A DNA stretch of 64,000 nt from G020353115 sp964389685 (GTDB lineage Bacteria; Bacteroidota; Bacteroidia; Bacteroidales; VadinHA17), in assembly GCA_964389685.1 (NCBI GenBank), contig CAYMFM010000010.1, positions 1 through 64,000 on the forward strand, in the 5' to 3' direction. Shown one piece after another: positions 23,669-32,674 of this stretch (the stretch's first letter is position 1; each line of letters opens with the position of its first letter). The notes beneath the pieces were generated by a model, which made no database searches, had not been told where the DNA came from, and saw only the letters and a list, made by a program, of their open reading frames with translations. A program made the position numbers and the translations under genes.

Positions 23669-24508
23669 TTATCCGCTCATGGCTGCAAATCCATAGCTTT
23701 TTCTCAAATCGGATCTGGGATTTACACACATAACCGGGAGTTTTGCCTTATTGGCAATAATCTGTTGTTCATTTGCTCCCAGAGCGTAATCTGCCAGTGT
23801 AATATCCCGGGTTGTCATAATGAGGATCAGGTCTGCCCCAATCTCTACAGCATAATTAACGGTTTCGGTAGAAAACTTGTTTTTCCCCGGAGCGGTATAG
23901 ATCTCGAAGTCGATCTCTTTGTTTTGGAAATACTTCTTGGCAAACGTGAGGTTTGACTGAACCCTCTGCCTAAAGGTTTTATCTTTAACTTCCTGTTTAA
24001 TGATGTAAAATTTTGCTTTATAATATTTGGACAGGTAGTTTACCCAATGGTGTTTCTCTTTGTTTTCCTGTTTAAAATTGACCGGGAAAACAATTTTTTC
24101 AAACTTTTTATGTTCAGGAGGAGCCTGAACGATAACGACTGGAACAGGAGAACTAACAATTACCTTCAGTGCCCAACTGCCGGTAAGTTTCTGCATCCCT
24201 TTAACGCCATGAGTTCCCATGATCACAAGATTGGCGTTAACTTCCAGTGCAACTTCTCCAATTGCAGTAAAAATACTGCCAACCCGGACTATCACTTTCG
24301 GTTCATGATAGTGTTTTTTGAAGGTTCTTTCAGCCACCTCTTTGCATTTTTCAGTGGCACGTTCAACCTCATCTTCCTCCTTAACGATATGTACCAATGT
24401 AATATCGTTTTCCATTATTTTTGCTATGACCAGAGCATGCTCCAGAGCATATTCGCCAACCTCAGTAAAATCGTGAGGAACAATAATGGTATGTTTCTTT
24501 TTTTCCAT
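23669..24508 (-). CDS. Universal stress protein with two Usp domains
   Basis: A 279-residue cytoplasmic protein with tandem Usp domains (about 6-148 and 155-268). The first shows IIVPHDFTEVGEYAL and the nucleotide-loop GTHGVKGMQKLTGS followed by SPVPVVIVQ. The second is less conserved (GADLILIMTTRD) and lacks the full Gly-rich loop, so ATP is more likely bound by the first. Tandem Usp proteins respond to starvation or other stress, but their action is poorly defined. The gene has a strong terminator and is divergent from the membrane cyclase gene at 24594. Confidence 0.9.
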   Translation of the reverse strand: MEKKKHTIIVPHDFTEVGEYALEHALVIAKIMENDITLVHIVKEEDEVERATEKCKEVAERTFKKHYHEPKVIVRVGSIFTAIGEVALEVNANLVIMGTHGVKGMQKLTGSWALKVIVSSPVPVVIVQAPPEHKKFEKIVFPVNFKQENKEKHHWVNYLSKYYKAKFYIIKQEVKDKTFRQRVQSNLTFAKKYFQNKEIDFEIYTAPGKNKFSTETVNYAVEIGADLILIMTTRDITLADYALGANEQQIIANKAKLPVMCVNPRSDLRKSYGFAAMSG

Positions 24509-24551
24509 AATTTTTTATTGATTATAGTTTTCGATCTATCAATAATTATCC

Positions 24552-24559
24552 TATTTTTG
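24552..24559 (+). promoter_or_regulatory. Promoter -7 box of the membrane cyclase gene
   Basis: TATTTTTG matches TAnnTTTG and lies 34 bases before the ATG at 24594. AAAGGA at 24578-24583 is a fitting Shine-Dalgarno sequence. Confidence 0.5.
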
Positions 24560-24593
24560 ACTAAGCTTCCTATTGTCAAAGGAATTACAAGTT

Positions 24594-26495
24594 ATGAATT
24601 TTATAAAAAAAACGAAGCAATTTTTAATATTTTTTTTCTTGACATTCCTTCTGACTTCATTAAATACTCTTTTTTCATTGCCATTGAAGGGCCCGCTGCA
24701 ATTGCCAGAAATCAAAAGAATTGTTCTTGGCAGGGACTCGTTGCTTTTTGATTCAAAAGCAGGGATTTCAAATCAATCCGATCAGTGGGGGATGGCACAG
24801 GAATCCATGATCTTTCCTCCCAGTTACAGCTCGATTTTATTTGAGTTTAACAATGCTCAGGATGAAATGAAACCGTCTTATTATCAATATTATCTCCTGG
24901 GTTTGGACAATGAATGGTCTCTTTGGACCACCCATAATATCAAGGAATATACAAACCTCAATGCGGGGCACTATGAATTTAAAGCAAGGTATAAAGTAAT
25001 GGATGGACCTGTAACGGATCTTTTTTCTTTCCAGTTCAGGATTTTACCCCCCGTCTATCGTACTCCATATGCTTATGTAACCTATGTTTTTTTCATGGTT
25101 ATTGTCTTTTGGATGATCATAAGAATCAGGACCTATCAGTTTGCTAAAGAAAGATTCAGGTTAGAAAGAATTATCAATGAACGGACCGAGGAGCTTGTAA
25201 AAGAGAAGGATAGATCAGAAAACCTGCTGGCTAATGTATTGCCAAAGGATACTGCAGATGAATTGAAAACAAAAGGGAAGGTGACGAAGAAGAAATACAA
25301 CATGGTGACTGTTTTGTTTTCAGATATCCAGGGATTTACGAAGATTGCGGAACAGATGAATCCGGAAACGCTTATTGACGAGCTGGACCGCTTTTTTTAT
25401 CACTTTGATAACGTTGCGGAGCAATACAACATCGAAAAAATTAAAACTATTGGTGATGCATACATGTGTGCGGGAGGCATTCCAGATAAAAACCGGACCA
25501 ATCCGGTTGAGGTTGTTTTAGCCGCGTTAGAGATGCAGCAGTATATGAAAGACCTTCAATTGCAAGCAAAAGCAGACAACCGGGAATTTTGGGACATTCG
25601 GATTGGGATCCATACAGGATCTGTTATTGCAGGAGTTGTCGGTTCAAAGAAATTATCCTATGACATCTGGGGAGATACGGTAAATACAGCCAGCCGGATG
25701 GAATCATCGGGAGAGGCAGGAAAGGTCAATATCTCAGGCTCAACCTACGAGCTGGTCAGGGATTTTTTCATCTGTGAATACCGGGGTAAAATGCCGGTAA
25801 AATACAAGGGGGAAATCGACATGTACTTTGTAACCGGTATCAGACCTGAACTATCCGTTGACCTGAAAGGATTACCCAATAAAAAATTCATCACACAGTT
25901 GCAGATCCTGAGATTGAATGATTTCGAGGAAAGTCTTATAACCCGACTGGAAAGCGAATTACCCGAAAACCTCTCTTACCATAACATCAAACATACCATG
26001 AATGTGGCTACGCAGGTGGAATTAATTGGTCGGGCAGAGGGCATTTCAGAAGAGGATATGTTGATCATAAGAACGGCTGCTTTGCTTCATGATACCGGAT
26101 TTATTAAAGAATATGAGAATCATGAATTGGCTAGTTGTGATATTGCCAAAGAGATATTACCAAAATTCAGCTATTCCGATCAGCAAATTGAAAAAATTTG
26201 CAGCCTGATCCTGGCAACCAGGCCTTCCGTGGTTCCGGAAACATTACTCGAGAAAATCATTATTGATGCAAACATGTCTTATTACGGAAGAATCGATTTC
26301 ATTCCTTCTCTTCAAAACCTCTGCAGGGAATTACAGGCGCGGAACATGATTGATTCTGCTAAACACTGGTATGAAAAGCAGATTGCCCTCCTTTCAGAAC
26401 ATGAATTTTATACAAGAACTGCCCGGCTGTTGCGGGATATTGAAAAAGAGAAACAGATCCAGGAAATTGAAGAATTGATCAATCTTCCATCATGA
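24594..26495 (+). CDS. Membrane-anchored adenylate cyclase with Y_Y_Y sensor and HD domain
   Basis: A 633-residue protein from the ATG at 24594. After a signal-like helix, residues about 75-150 form a periplasmic Y_Y_Y domain (YYLLGLDNEWSLW, AGHYEFKARYK). One membrane helix (about 158-178) and a coiled coil lead to a class III cyclase domain (about 230-415). Asp244 and Asp288 are the metal ligands, Lys284 and Asp357 (YDIWGD) indicate ATP, and Asn364/Arg368 complete the site. The HD domain (about 440-600) has His467, His499-Asp500 (LHDTGF), His510 and Asp558. It closely resembles the soluble protein at 19187 throughout the cyclase-HD part. The periplasmic domain may gate activity. Confidence 0.88.
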   Translation: MNFIKKTKQFLIFFFLTFLLTSLNTLFSLPLKGPLQLPEIKRIVLGRDSLLFDSKAGISNQSDQWGMAQESMIFPPSYSSILFEFNNAQDEMKPSYYQYYLLGLDNEWSLWTTHNIKEYTNLNAGHYEFKARYKVMDGPVTDLFSFQFRILPPVYRTPYAYVTYVFFMVIVFWMIIRIRTYQFAKERFRLERIINERTEELVKEKDRSENLLANVLPKDTADELKTKGKVTKKKYNMVTVLFSDIQGFTKIAEQMNPETLIDELDRFFYHFDNVAEQYNIEKIKTIGDAYMCAGGIPDKNRTNPVEVVLAALEMQQYMKDLQLQAKADNREFWDIRIGIHTGSVIAGVVGSKKLSYDIWGDTVNTASRMESSGEAGKVNISGSTYELVRDFFICEYRGKMPVKYKGEIDMYFVTGIRPELSVDLKGLPNKKFITQLQILRLNDFEESLITRLESELPENLSYHNIKHTMNVATQVELIGRAEGISEEDMLIIRTAALLHDTGFIKEYENHELASCDIAKEILPKFSYSDQQIEKICSLILATRPSVVPETLLEKIIIDANMSYYGRIDFIPSLQNLCRELQARNMIDSAKHWYEKQIALLSEHEFYTRTARLLRDIEKEKQIQEIEELINLPS

Positions 26496-26575
26496 CATCA
26501 CAATCCGATGATGGGTTGCGAAGAATAGATAAAAGCTATACCTTTAAAATTTGATTCAACGTTAAGATTACAAAA

Positions 26576-27595
26576 ATGGATACAATTGACTGGGGTCACC
26601 TGCCCTTTGGTTATCAAAAAACGGATTATAATGTCCGCTGTTATTACCGGAATGGAAAATGGGGGGAGTTGGAAATATCTTCATCTGAATTCGTGAATGT
26701 TCATATCGCTGCCACTGGCTTGCATTATGGTCAGGAAGCATTCGAAGGGATGAAAGCATTTTGCGGGAAGGATGGTAAAGTCAGGGTTTTCCGTTGGAAA
26801 GAGAATGCTAAGAGATTTCGTTCATCGGCAGCGGGGATACGAATGGCTGAGGTGCCGGATACTATTTTTAAGAATGCCATCTGGAAAGCCATCAAATTAA
26901 ACCGGAAATACCTTCCACCCTATGGTTCCGGTGCTTCTCTCTATATCCGGCCCTTGCTTTTCGGAGTGGGTGCTGAAGTTGGTGTAAAACCCGCTAAAGA
27001 ATATCTGTTTCTGGTATTTGTAACACCGGTAGGCCCTTATTTCAAAGAAGGAATAAAGCCGGTTGAGATGATGATATGCAGAGAGAGCGACAGAGCTGCT
27101 CCCCTGGGTACAGGGCACATTAAAGTCGGAGGCAACTATGCCGCCAGTCTATCCGCCATTGAAAAAGCACATTCTAACGGGTATGCAAATGTTGTTTTTC
27201 TGGATGCAAAAGAGAAAAAATATATAGATGAGTGTGGACCAGCTAATTTCTTTGGAATTAAGGGCAGCACTTATGTCACACCCGATTCACCATCCATATT
27301 GCCGTCAATCACCAATAAAAGCCTCATACAAATTGCGGAGGATATGGGGATAAAAGCGGAAAGACGCCCAATCTCCTTGGAAGAACTATCTTCTTTTGAA
27401 GAGGTTGGTGCCTGTGGAACAGCTGCTGTAATTAGCCCCATAGCAAAAATCGTGGATATTGAAAAGGGTGACGTGTATTCATTCTGCAAAGACGGGAAAC
27501 CCGGTCCAATATCAATAAAACTATACCATAAGCTCATTGCAATTCAGACGGGTGATGAACCAGATCCACATGGTTGGGTTGATATTGTTGACTGA
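26576..27595 (+). CDS. ilvE: Branched-chain amino acid aminotransferase
   Basis: A 339-residue PLP enzyme of fold type IV that moves the amino group between glutamate and the keto acids of Leu, Ile and Val. The PLP lysine is Lys183 in GTGHIKVGGNYA. Other family motifs are LHYGQEAFEGMKAF (49-62) and YIDECGPANFF near residue 220, with CGTAAVISPI late in the chain. Length fits the class II type of IlvE common in Bacteroidota. It starts 81 bases after the cyclase gene and is followed by ftsX after 18 bases, so it may head the ftsX-queA gene train. Confidence 0.94.
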   Translation: MDTIDWGHLPFGYQKTDYNVRCYYRNGKWGELEISSSEFVNVHIAATGLHYGQEAFEGMKAFCGKDGKVRVFRWKENAKRFRSSAAGIRMAEVPDTIFKNAIWKAIKLNRKYLPPYGSGASLYIRPLLFGVGAEVGVKPAKEYLFLVFVTPVGPYFKEGIKPVEMMICRESDRAAPLGTGHIKVGGNYAASLSAIEKAHSNGYANVVFLDAKEKKYIDECGPANFFGIKGSTYVTPDSPSILPSITNKSLIQIAEDMGIKAERRPISLEELSSFEEVGACGTAAVISPIAKIVDIEKGDVYSFCKDGKPGPISIKLYHKLIAIQTGDEPDPHGWVDIVD

Positions 27596-27613
27596 AGGTA
27601 CTATTCAATTTCC

Positions 27614-28492
27614 ATGAAGAAAAAGGAATCCCGGATTACCCGACGAAGACTACGAAGTTCGTATGTTACTTCAATCATAAGCATCTCACTTGTTCTCTTT
27701 CTATTGGGTTTGTTAGGATTGTTGCTCCTGAATGCAAAAAAATTATCTGATTACGTGAAGGAGAATATAGGTATCTCAATTATCCTGAAAGAGGGAGTTA
27801 AGGAGGTGGATATAAGAAGACTTCAAAAAGATCTGGATGCTGCACCATATGTGAAATCGACAGAGTATATTTCCAGAGAAGAAGCGGCAAAGAAACTGCA
27901 GGAGGAACTGGGTGAAGACTTCATTGACTTCCTTGGGTACAACCCGTTACTGGCTTCTATAGATGTTTACCTGTTTGCCGATTATGCCAACGTGGATACC
28001 ATCGCTGAAATTGAAACCAACATCGGAAGATTTCCAGAGGTAAAAGAGGTTTTTTATCATAAATCACTGGTGCATCTGATTAATGAAAATGTTCGCAAAA
28101 TCAGCTTCTTTATACTAACATTCAGTGCATTACTTTTTATTATTGCCCTGACTTTAATCAATAATACAATCCGCCTATCTGTCTATTCACGGCGATTTCT
28201 GATCAACACCATGCAACTGGTAGGAGCAACAAATGGATTCATTCGCAGGCCATTTCTGATGAAAAGCATCATGCACGGGTTGTATGGTGCCCTGATCGCC
28301 ATCGGACTCCTGATTGGTGTTATCTATCTTGCGCAGAAAGAATTTTCAGAGATTGTTAGTTTCAAGGATATCGAAATTCTGGGAGTTTTATTTATCTTCG
28401 TGCTGTTTTTAGGAATCTTAATTACCTGGATATCCACCTTTTTTGCTGTGAATAAGTTCCTTAGAGCCCAGGAAGACGAACTCTATTATTGA
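27614..28492 (+). CDS. ftsX: Cell division protein FtsX
   Basis: A 292-residue inner-membrane protein with four helices: one after the basic N-terminus (RRRLRSSYVTSIISISLVLF) and three at about 170-190, 220-240 and 255-280. A periplasmic loop (about 45-165) contains ISIILKEGV and ISREEAAKKLQEELGEDF, typical of FtsX. With the ATPase FtsE it forms an ABC-type complex that controls cell-wall hydrolases at the division site. ftsE is not next to it, as is usual in Bacteroidota. DUF3098 and uppP follow. Confidence 0.93.
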   Translation: MKKKESRITRRRLRSSYVTSIISISLVLFLLGLLGLLLLNAKKLSDYVKENIGISIILKEGVKEVDIRRLQKDLDAAPYVKSTEYISREEAAKKLQEELGEDFIDFLGYNPLLASIDVYLFADYANVDTIAEIETNIGRFPEVKEVFYHKSLVHLINENVRKISFFILTFSALLFIIALTLINNTIRLSVYSRRFLINTMQLVGATNGFIRRPFLMKSIMHGLYGALIAIGLLIGVIYLAQKEFSEIVSFKDIEILGVLFIFVLFLGILITWISTFFAVNKFLRAQEDELYY

Positions 28493-28507
28493 TAAACAGT
28501 TAACAAC

Positions 28508-28759
28508 ATGCCGGAAAAGAAAAGAGAAGAGAATCAAAAACCCGGGTTTGCACTTGGGAAGGAGAATTATATATTACTGATCATCGGGTTTGTAATTATC
28601 ATTATCGGTTTCCTGCTTATGATTGGTGGCAAAGCAGAAAATCCAAATGAGTTTAATCCTGAAATTTTTAGCTTTAGAAGAATTACCCTGGCACCCATCG
28701 TAGTCCTTATTGGGTTTGTTTTTGAAATCTGGGCCATTATGAAGAAACCCAGGGAATAG
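28508..28759 (+). CDS. DUF3098 small membrane protein
   Basis: An 83-residue protein with a hydrophilic N-terminus and two membrane helices (about 23-40 and 60-77). The segment KAENPNEFNPEIFSFRRITLAP between them is the family hallmark, here shortened to its ends: NPNEFNPEIFSFRR and LAPIVVLIGF. DUF3098 proteins occur only next to ftsX and uppP in Bacteroidota, and their role is unknown; a link to FtsX or to lipid-carrier recycling is suggested by this context alone. It begins 15 bases after ftsX. Confidence 0.88.
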   Translation: MPEKKREENQKPGFALGKENYILLIIGFVIIIIGFLLMIGGKAENPNEFNPEIFSFRRITLAPIVVLIGFVFEIWAIMKKPRE

Positions 28760-28801
28760 TATTCCATTTAACATTTCTATGTTTTATTGTTGTATTTGCT
28801 A

Positions 28802-28826
28802 TTCCGGACATAACAATGATCCGGAA
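28802..28826 (+). promoter_or_regulatory. Short hairpin before uppP
   Basis: TTCCGGA (28802-28808) pairs with TCCGGAA (28820-28826) around an 11-base loop, 17 bases before the uppP ATG. It may be a weak terminator after DUF3098 or a translational element. Confidence 0.35.
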
Positions 28827-28843
28827 CATTCTTTGTTTTACAA

Positions 28844-29623
28844 ATGAACTGGATCGAATCTTTCGTTTTGGGTGTTTTGCAGGGATTGACTGAGTTCTTG
28901 CCGGTCAGCAGCAGCGGACATCTCGAGTTGGGAAAATATTTTTTAGGCATTGAGGGCCAGTATAACCTGACGTTTACAATAGTCGTGCATGGAGCAACTA
29001 TCTTGAGTATTATTGTTGTATTCTGGAAAGATATTTTGTTCCTGATAAAAGAGCTGATAAAGTTTGAATACAATGACGGCACAAAATTCGTCCTGAAGAT
29101 CCTGATATCCATGATCCCGGTAATGATCCTGGGACTGTTTTTCAGGGACCAGGTCGAAACTCTTTTTACCGGTCGGGTCAGACTGGTTGGAGCAATGTTA
29201 CTGGTTACGGCACTCCTGTTAATTGTAGCACAATATTCCAAACAAACCCGCAATACGATTTCCTATGATCATGCACTGTTTATTGGTATAGCGCAGGCAT
29301 TTGCCGTAATTCCCGGAATTTCAAGATCTGGAGCTACTATTGCCACTGGTTTAATGCTTGGGAACAACAAGGAAGAGGTAGCGAAATTTTCTTTCCTGAT
29401 GGTTTTAATACCAATTATAGGTGCAAATATTCTTGATCTGACCGGCAGGAATCAATCGTATGGAGATAGTATCGGGACATTACCAATCCTGATTGGATTT
29501 TTATCTGCCTTTTTTGTGGGATTGCTGGCATGTAAATGGATGGTCAATCTTGTAAAAAGAGGTAAATTGATTTACTTTGCGCTCTATTGCTTAGTGATTG
29601 GTTTGGTTGCACTGATTTTTTGA
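28844..29623 (+). CDS. uppP: Undecaprenyl-diphosphate phosphatase
   Basis: A 259-residue polytopic membrane enzyme that removes a phosphate from undecaprenyl diphosphate and so recycles the lipid carrier for peptidoglycan and glycan export. The two signature segments are clear: EFLPVSSSGHLELG (17-30) and VIPGISRSGATIATG near residue 155, which form the active site in the membrane. Length matches the BacA/UppP family. It sits in the ftsX-DUF3098-uppP-truB-queA series, and truB starts 12 bases after its stop. Confidence 0.95.
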   Translation: MNWIESFVLGVLQGLTEFLPVSSSGHLELGKYFLGIEGQYNLTFTIVVHGATILSIIVVFWKDILFLIKELIKFEYNDGTKFVLKILISMIPVMILGLFFRDQVETLFTGRVRLVGAMLLVTALLLIVAQYSKQTRNTISYDHALFIGIAQAFAVIPGISRSGATIATGLMLGNNKEEVAKFSFLMVLIPIIGANILDLTGRNQSYGDSIGTLPILIGFLSAFFVGLLACKWMVNLVKRGKLIYFALYCLVIGLVALIF

Positions 29624-29635
29624 TTGTACGTTAGC

Positions 29636-30337
29636 ATGATAATTGAGGAGAATGATGAGTTCACCCAGGGAAAGGTTCTTCTGTTTGATAAACCCTATTC
29701 CTGGAGTTCGTTTCATCTGGTAAAAAAGGTTAAATACCTGATTGAAAAGAACCTTAATACGGGAAAGATAAAAATTGGTCATGCCGGAACGCTGGATCCC
29801 CTGGCGACAGGATTAATGATCCTCTGTACCGGAAAGGCCACAAAAAAAATAAGTGAATTTCAGGATCTCGAAAAAGAATACATTGCTACTATTGAACTAG
29901 GAAAAACAACTCCATCCTTTGATAATGAAACTGCGGTGGATGTTGTTTTTGGCAGTTCACACATTACGGAAAAACTGTTCACCCAGACCCTGAATCAATT
30001 TATTGGTGAGATCAGCCAGGTTCCACCCATTTATTCAGCCAAGAATGTGAAGGGTGAACGTGCCTATAAACTGGCGCGGAAAGGAAGAAGTGTACATCTT
30101 GAACCGGTCGAAATTTTTATTCACGGGATCGAGCTATTGGAGTATCGCTTCCCGGTGGTAAAGATCAGAGTTGTCTGTAGCAAAGGAACCTATATTAGAG
30201 CACTGGCAAGAGATATTGGTATTGCACTAAAAAGCGGTGCCTATCTTACCGGTTTAGTCCGGACCAGAATAGGAGAATACAGGCTTGAAAATGCACTAAC
30301 GGTTGAAGATTTTGAAAAAAAAGTAAATAAAACATAA
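29636..30337 (+). CDS. truB: tRNA pseudouridine(55) synthase TruB
   Basis: A 233-residue enzyme from the ATG at 29636 (a TTG at 29624 is less likely). It isomerises U55 in the T loop of tRNAs. The catalytic aspartate is Asp54 in GHAGTLDPLATGLM. Other family motifs are KPYSWSSF near the N-terminus and QVPPIYSAKNVKGERAY in the middle, with CSKGTYIRALARDIG toward the end. It is shorter than E. coli TruB (314) and lacks the C-terminal PUA domain, as is usual in Bacteroidota. It is co-oriented with uppP and queA. Confidence 0.95.
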   Translation: MIIEENDEFTQGKVLLFDKPYSWSSFHLVKKVKYLIEKNLNTGKIKIGHAGTLDPLATGLMILCTGKATKKISEFQDLEKEYIATIELGKTTPSFDNETAVDVVFGSSHITEKLFTQTLNQFIGEISQVPPIYSAKNVKGERAYKLARKGRSVHLEPVEIFIHGIELLEYRFPVVKIRVVCSKGTYIRALARDIGIALKSGAYLTGLVRTRIGEYRLENALTVEDFEKKVNKT

Positions 30338-30396
30338 CAAAAACGAGTTTATTACGTATAAGGTTACTGCTTCAAAAAAATCATAACTTTTCCAAC

Positions 30397-31446
30397 ATGA
30401 AATTATCCCAGTATAAATACAACCTGCCGCCTGATTTGATTGCTATGTTTCCCAAAGAAAACAGGGATGAGTCCAGGTTAATGGTATTGGATAGGGAGAG
30501 CCGGAATATTGAGCACCGAATATTTAAGGATGTGCTGGATTATTTTCGTGACAACGATGTCATGGTCTTTAACAATACCAAAGTTTTTCCAGCCCGATTG
30601 TTCGGGAATAAGGAGAAAACCGGAGCGGAAATTGAGGTATTCCTTCTACGGGAGTTGAATCGGGAGCAGCGATTATGGGATGTCATGGTTGATCCGGCCA
30701 GGAAGATCAGGATTGGGAATAAACTCTATTTTGGAGAAAATGATATCCTGGTTGCTGAAGTGATCGATAATACCACCTCGAGGGGCAGAACCCTGAGGTT
30801 CTTGTATGACGGCACCTATGAAGAGTTCAAAAAGACATTGTACAGTCTGGGTGAAACTCCGCTGCCTAAATTTATTAAACGAGAAGTTCAGCCGGAAGAC
30901 AGGGAAAGATACCAAACGGTATATGCAAAGCACGAGGGAGCGGTTGCTGCACCGACTGCAGGCATGCATTTTAGCCGGGAACTATTAAAACGGTTGGAAA
31001 TTAAAGGCATTGAGTTTGCTGAGATAACCTTGCACGTTGGATTGGGAAATTTCAGGACAGTGGATGTTGAGGATCTTACCAAACACAAAATGGATTCAGA
31101 GCAGATACTGATCACGGAAGAGGCAGCCAATATCGTAAATAACGCCAAAGATAGAAGAAATGATGTTTGTGCTGTCGGAACAACGGTTCTTAGAACTCTT
31201 GAAAGCTCAGTTTCAACCATGGGTTATCTGAAACCGTTTGATGGCTGGACCAATAAGTTCATTTTTCCACCGTATGAATTCAATGTACCGACCCGGATGA
31301 TTTCCAATTTTCACCTGCCTTATTCCACCCTTCTGATGATGGTATCGGCATTCGCCGGATATGAATTTCTCTTTGAAGCATACAAAATTGCTATAAAAGA
31401 GAAATACCGTTTTGGAACCTATGGGGATGCCATGCTGATCCTGTGA
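30397..31446 (+). CDS. queA: S-adenosylmethionine:tRNA ribosyltransferase-isomerase
   Basis: A 349-residue enzyme that transfers and rearranges the ribose of S-adenosylmethionine onto preQ1 in tRNA, giving epoxyqueuosine at the wobble base. Typical motifs are YNLPPDLIAMFP at the N-terminus, NNTKVFPARLFG, EGAVAAPTAGMHFS (containing the conserved PTAG), and FHLPYSTLLMMVSAF near the C-terminus. Length and domain order are standard. It begins 59 bases after truB, so two tRNA-modification genes are probably expressed together. Confidence 0.96.
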   Translation: MKLSQYKYNLPPDLIAMFPKENRDESRLMVLDRESRNIEHRIFKDVLDYFRDNDVMVFNNTKVFPARLFGNKEKTGAEIEVFLLRELNREQRLWDVMVDPARKIRIGNKLYFGENDILVAEVIDNTTSRGRTLRFLYDGTYEEFKKTLYSLGETPLPKFIKREVQPEDRERYQTVYAKHEGAVAAPTAGMHFSRELLKRLEIKGIEFAEITLHVGLGNFRTVDVEDLTKHKMDSEQILITEEAANIVNNAKDRRNDVCAVGTTVLRTLESSVSTMGYLKPFDGWTNKFIFPPYEFNVPTRMISNFHLPYSTLLMMVSAFAGYEFLFEAYKIAIKEKYRFGTYGDAMLIL

Positions 31447-31484
31447 TGGTAATGGTTCTCCGTTTTACCTGGTGTTTGTAATAC

Positions 31485-32078
31485 CTAAATATATTTTGAA
31501 TAGTGTTCCGGGTTGACCAGTTCCCGGTATTTCAGAATGATCTTCTTGAAATCTTCCCAGGTATCTCTTTTCAGGGAGGGGTTTCGTAGGAGTGCTGAAG
31601 GATGATATACCGGCATGATCCATCGATTTTCCTGGTGGAGCCAGTTCCCCCTTTCCCTGCTGATCTTCATGTTTTTATCAACCATGTAAGACAGCGCTGA
31701 TGCTCCAAGCAATATCATTATGGTTGGGTTTATCCATTCGATTTGTTTGTAGAGATAGGGAATGCATTCCGTGACTTCTGCGGGTAGTGGAGTCCGGTTA
31801 CCGGGGGGCCGGCATTTGATGATGTTACTGATAAACAGGTGTTCATTCCTGTCAAAACCACAAACGTTGAATATTTTATCCAGCAACTCTCCTGAACGAC
31901 CTACAAAAGGATGTCCGGTAAGATCCTCGTCCCGGCCGGGAGCTTCACCAATGATGAAAATTTTTGCGTTCGGATGGCCTTCACCAAATACGGGTTTGTT
32001 GCGTGACTTACCCAGGGGACATCTTTTACATGATGAAACCGCCAGCCTCAGTGCTTCAAGATCAGCGTATGGTTCCAT
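31485..32078 (-). CDS. Uracil-DNA glycosylase, family 4 (4Fe-4S)
   Basis: A 197-residue DNA repair enzyme that removes uracil from DNA. The ATG at 32078 is chosen because MEPYADLEALRLAVSSCKRC fits the family N-terminus; the frame extends 13 codons further to 32117. The four cluster cysteines are Cys17, Cys20, Cys89 and Cys105. Motif A is GEAPGRDED (44-52), and the DNA-binding motif is YHPSALLRN (158-166). The absence of the family 1 motif GQDPYH separates it from Ung. It converges on queA, 38 bases apart. Confidence 0.92.
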   Translation of the reverse strand: MEPYADLEALRLAVSSCKRCPLGKSRNKPVFGEGHPNAKIFIIGEAPGRDEDLTGHPFVGRSGELLDKIFNVCGFDRNEHLFISNIIKCRPPGNRTPLPAEVTECIPYLYKQIEWINPTIMILLGASALSYMVDKNMKISRERGNWLHQENRWIMPVYHPSALLRNPSLKRDTWEDFKKIILKYRELVNPEHYSKYI

Positions 32079-32674
32079 ATTATTTGGACTGGAGAGGTTA
32101 TGAAGTAATGGTACCATTCAAAAAAACATCGTGTAATTTAACTCAAACTGTCATTATTGATAAAATTAATTTTAATTCGTGGAATATTTTAGTGATTTCA
32201 TCAATAAATCAAAACAAACGGAAGCAATACATCGTAAAATAAACTAAATTTTCAAGGTTTATTTTATCTCTCACCATTAAAATGAGAGGTTGTTTGAAAA
32301 ATGAACGGTATATCAATAATAAATGGTTTTCAACGAATATTCATATATTAGAATCATCTAAGATTGCATTAAACTAAGAGTGAGTTAAATAATTTATTCA
32401 TTCAGAGACATTTGGTGCAACCAAAAGGGAAGAAATTTAGTCAGTTAATAAATTATTGTATCAATAGCACAGGTTAATTGTCCGGATCGGTTGATCCGGG
32501 AAGAAGTTAACCGGGTTGATATGATTACATCTTGCAGGAAGTAACTTGCACTGTTTGAAGCACAGATCCTGTTATGTTATCGATGAGCATTCAAGGATTT
32601 ATGGGGATTTTGAGGAGGGGAATAAAACAAATTGCAAGGTTGTTTCCTAAAGGTTTTTTATTGCCATATTGCAT
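32079..32674 (+). other. Non-coding region upstream of the giant adhesin
   Basis: Nearly 600 A/T-rich bases. No gene is supported. Two hairpins stand side by side: TAAAATAAAC (32235-32244) with GTTTATTTTA (32257-32266), and CTCTCA (32268-32273) with TGAGAG (32283-32288). They could end transcripts or act in the adhesin leader. No clear TAnnTTTG box was found near the start. Confidence 0.45.

Noticed and set aside
24047..24751. 234-codon open frame on the + strand
   Set aside because: It is antisense to the universal stress gene and out of frame with the start of the cyclase gene; its sequence is Phe/Ile-rich without motifs.
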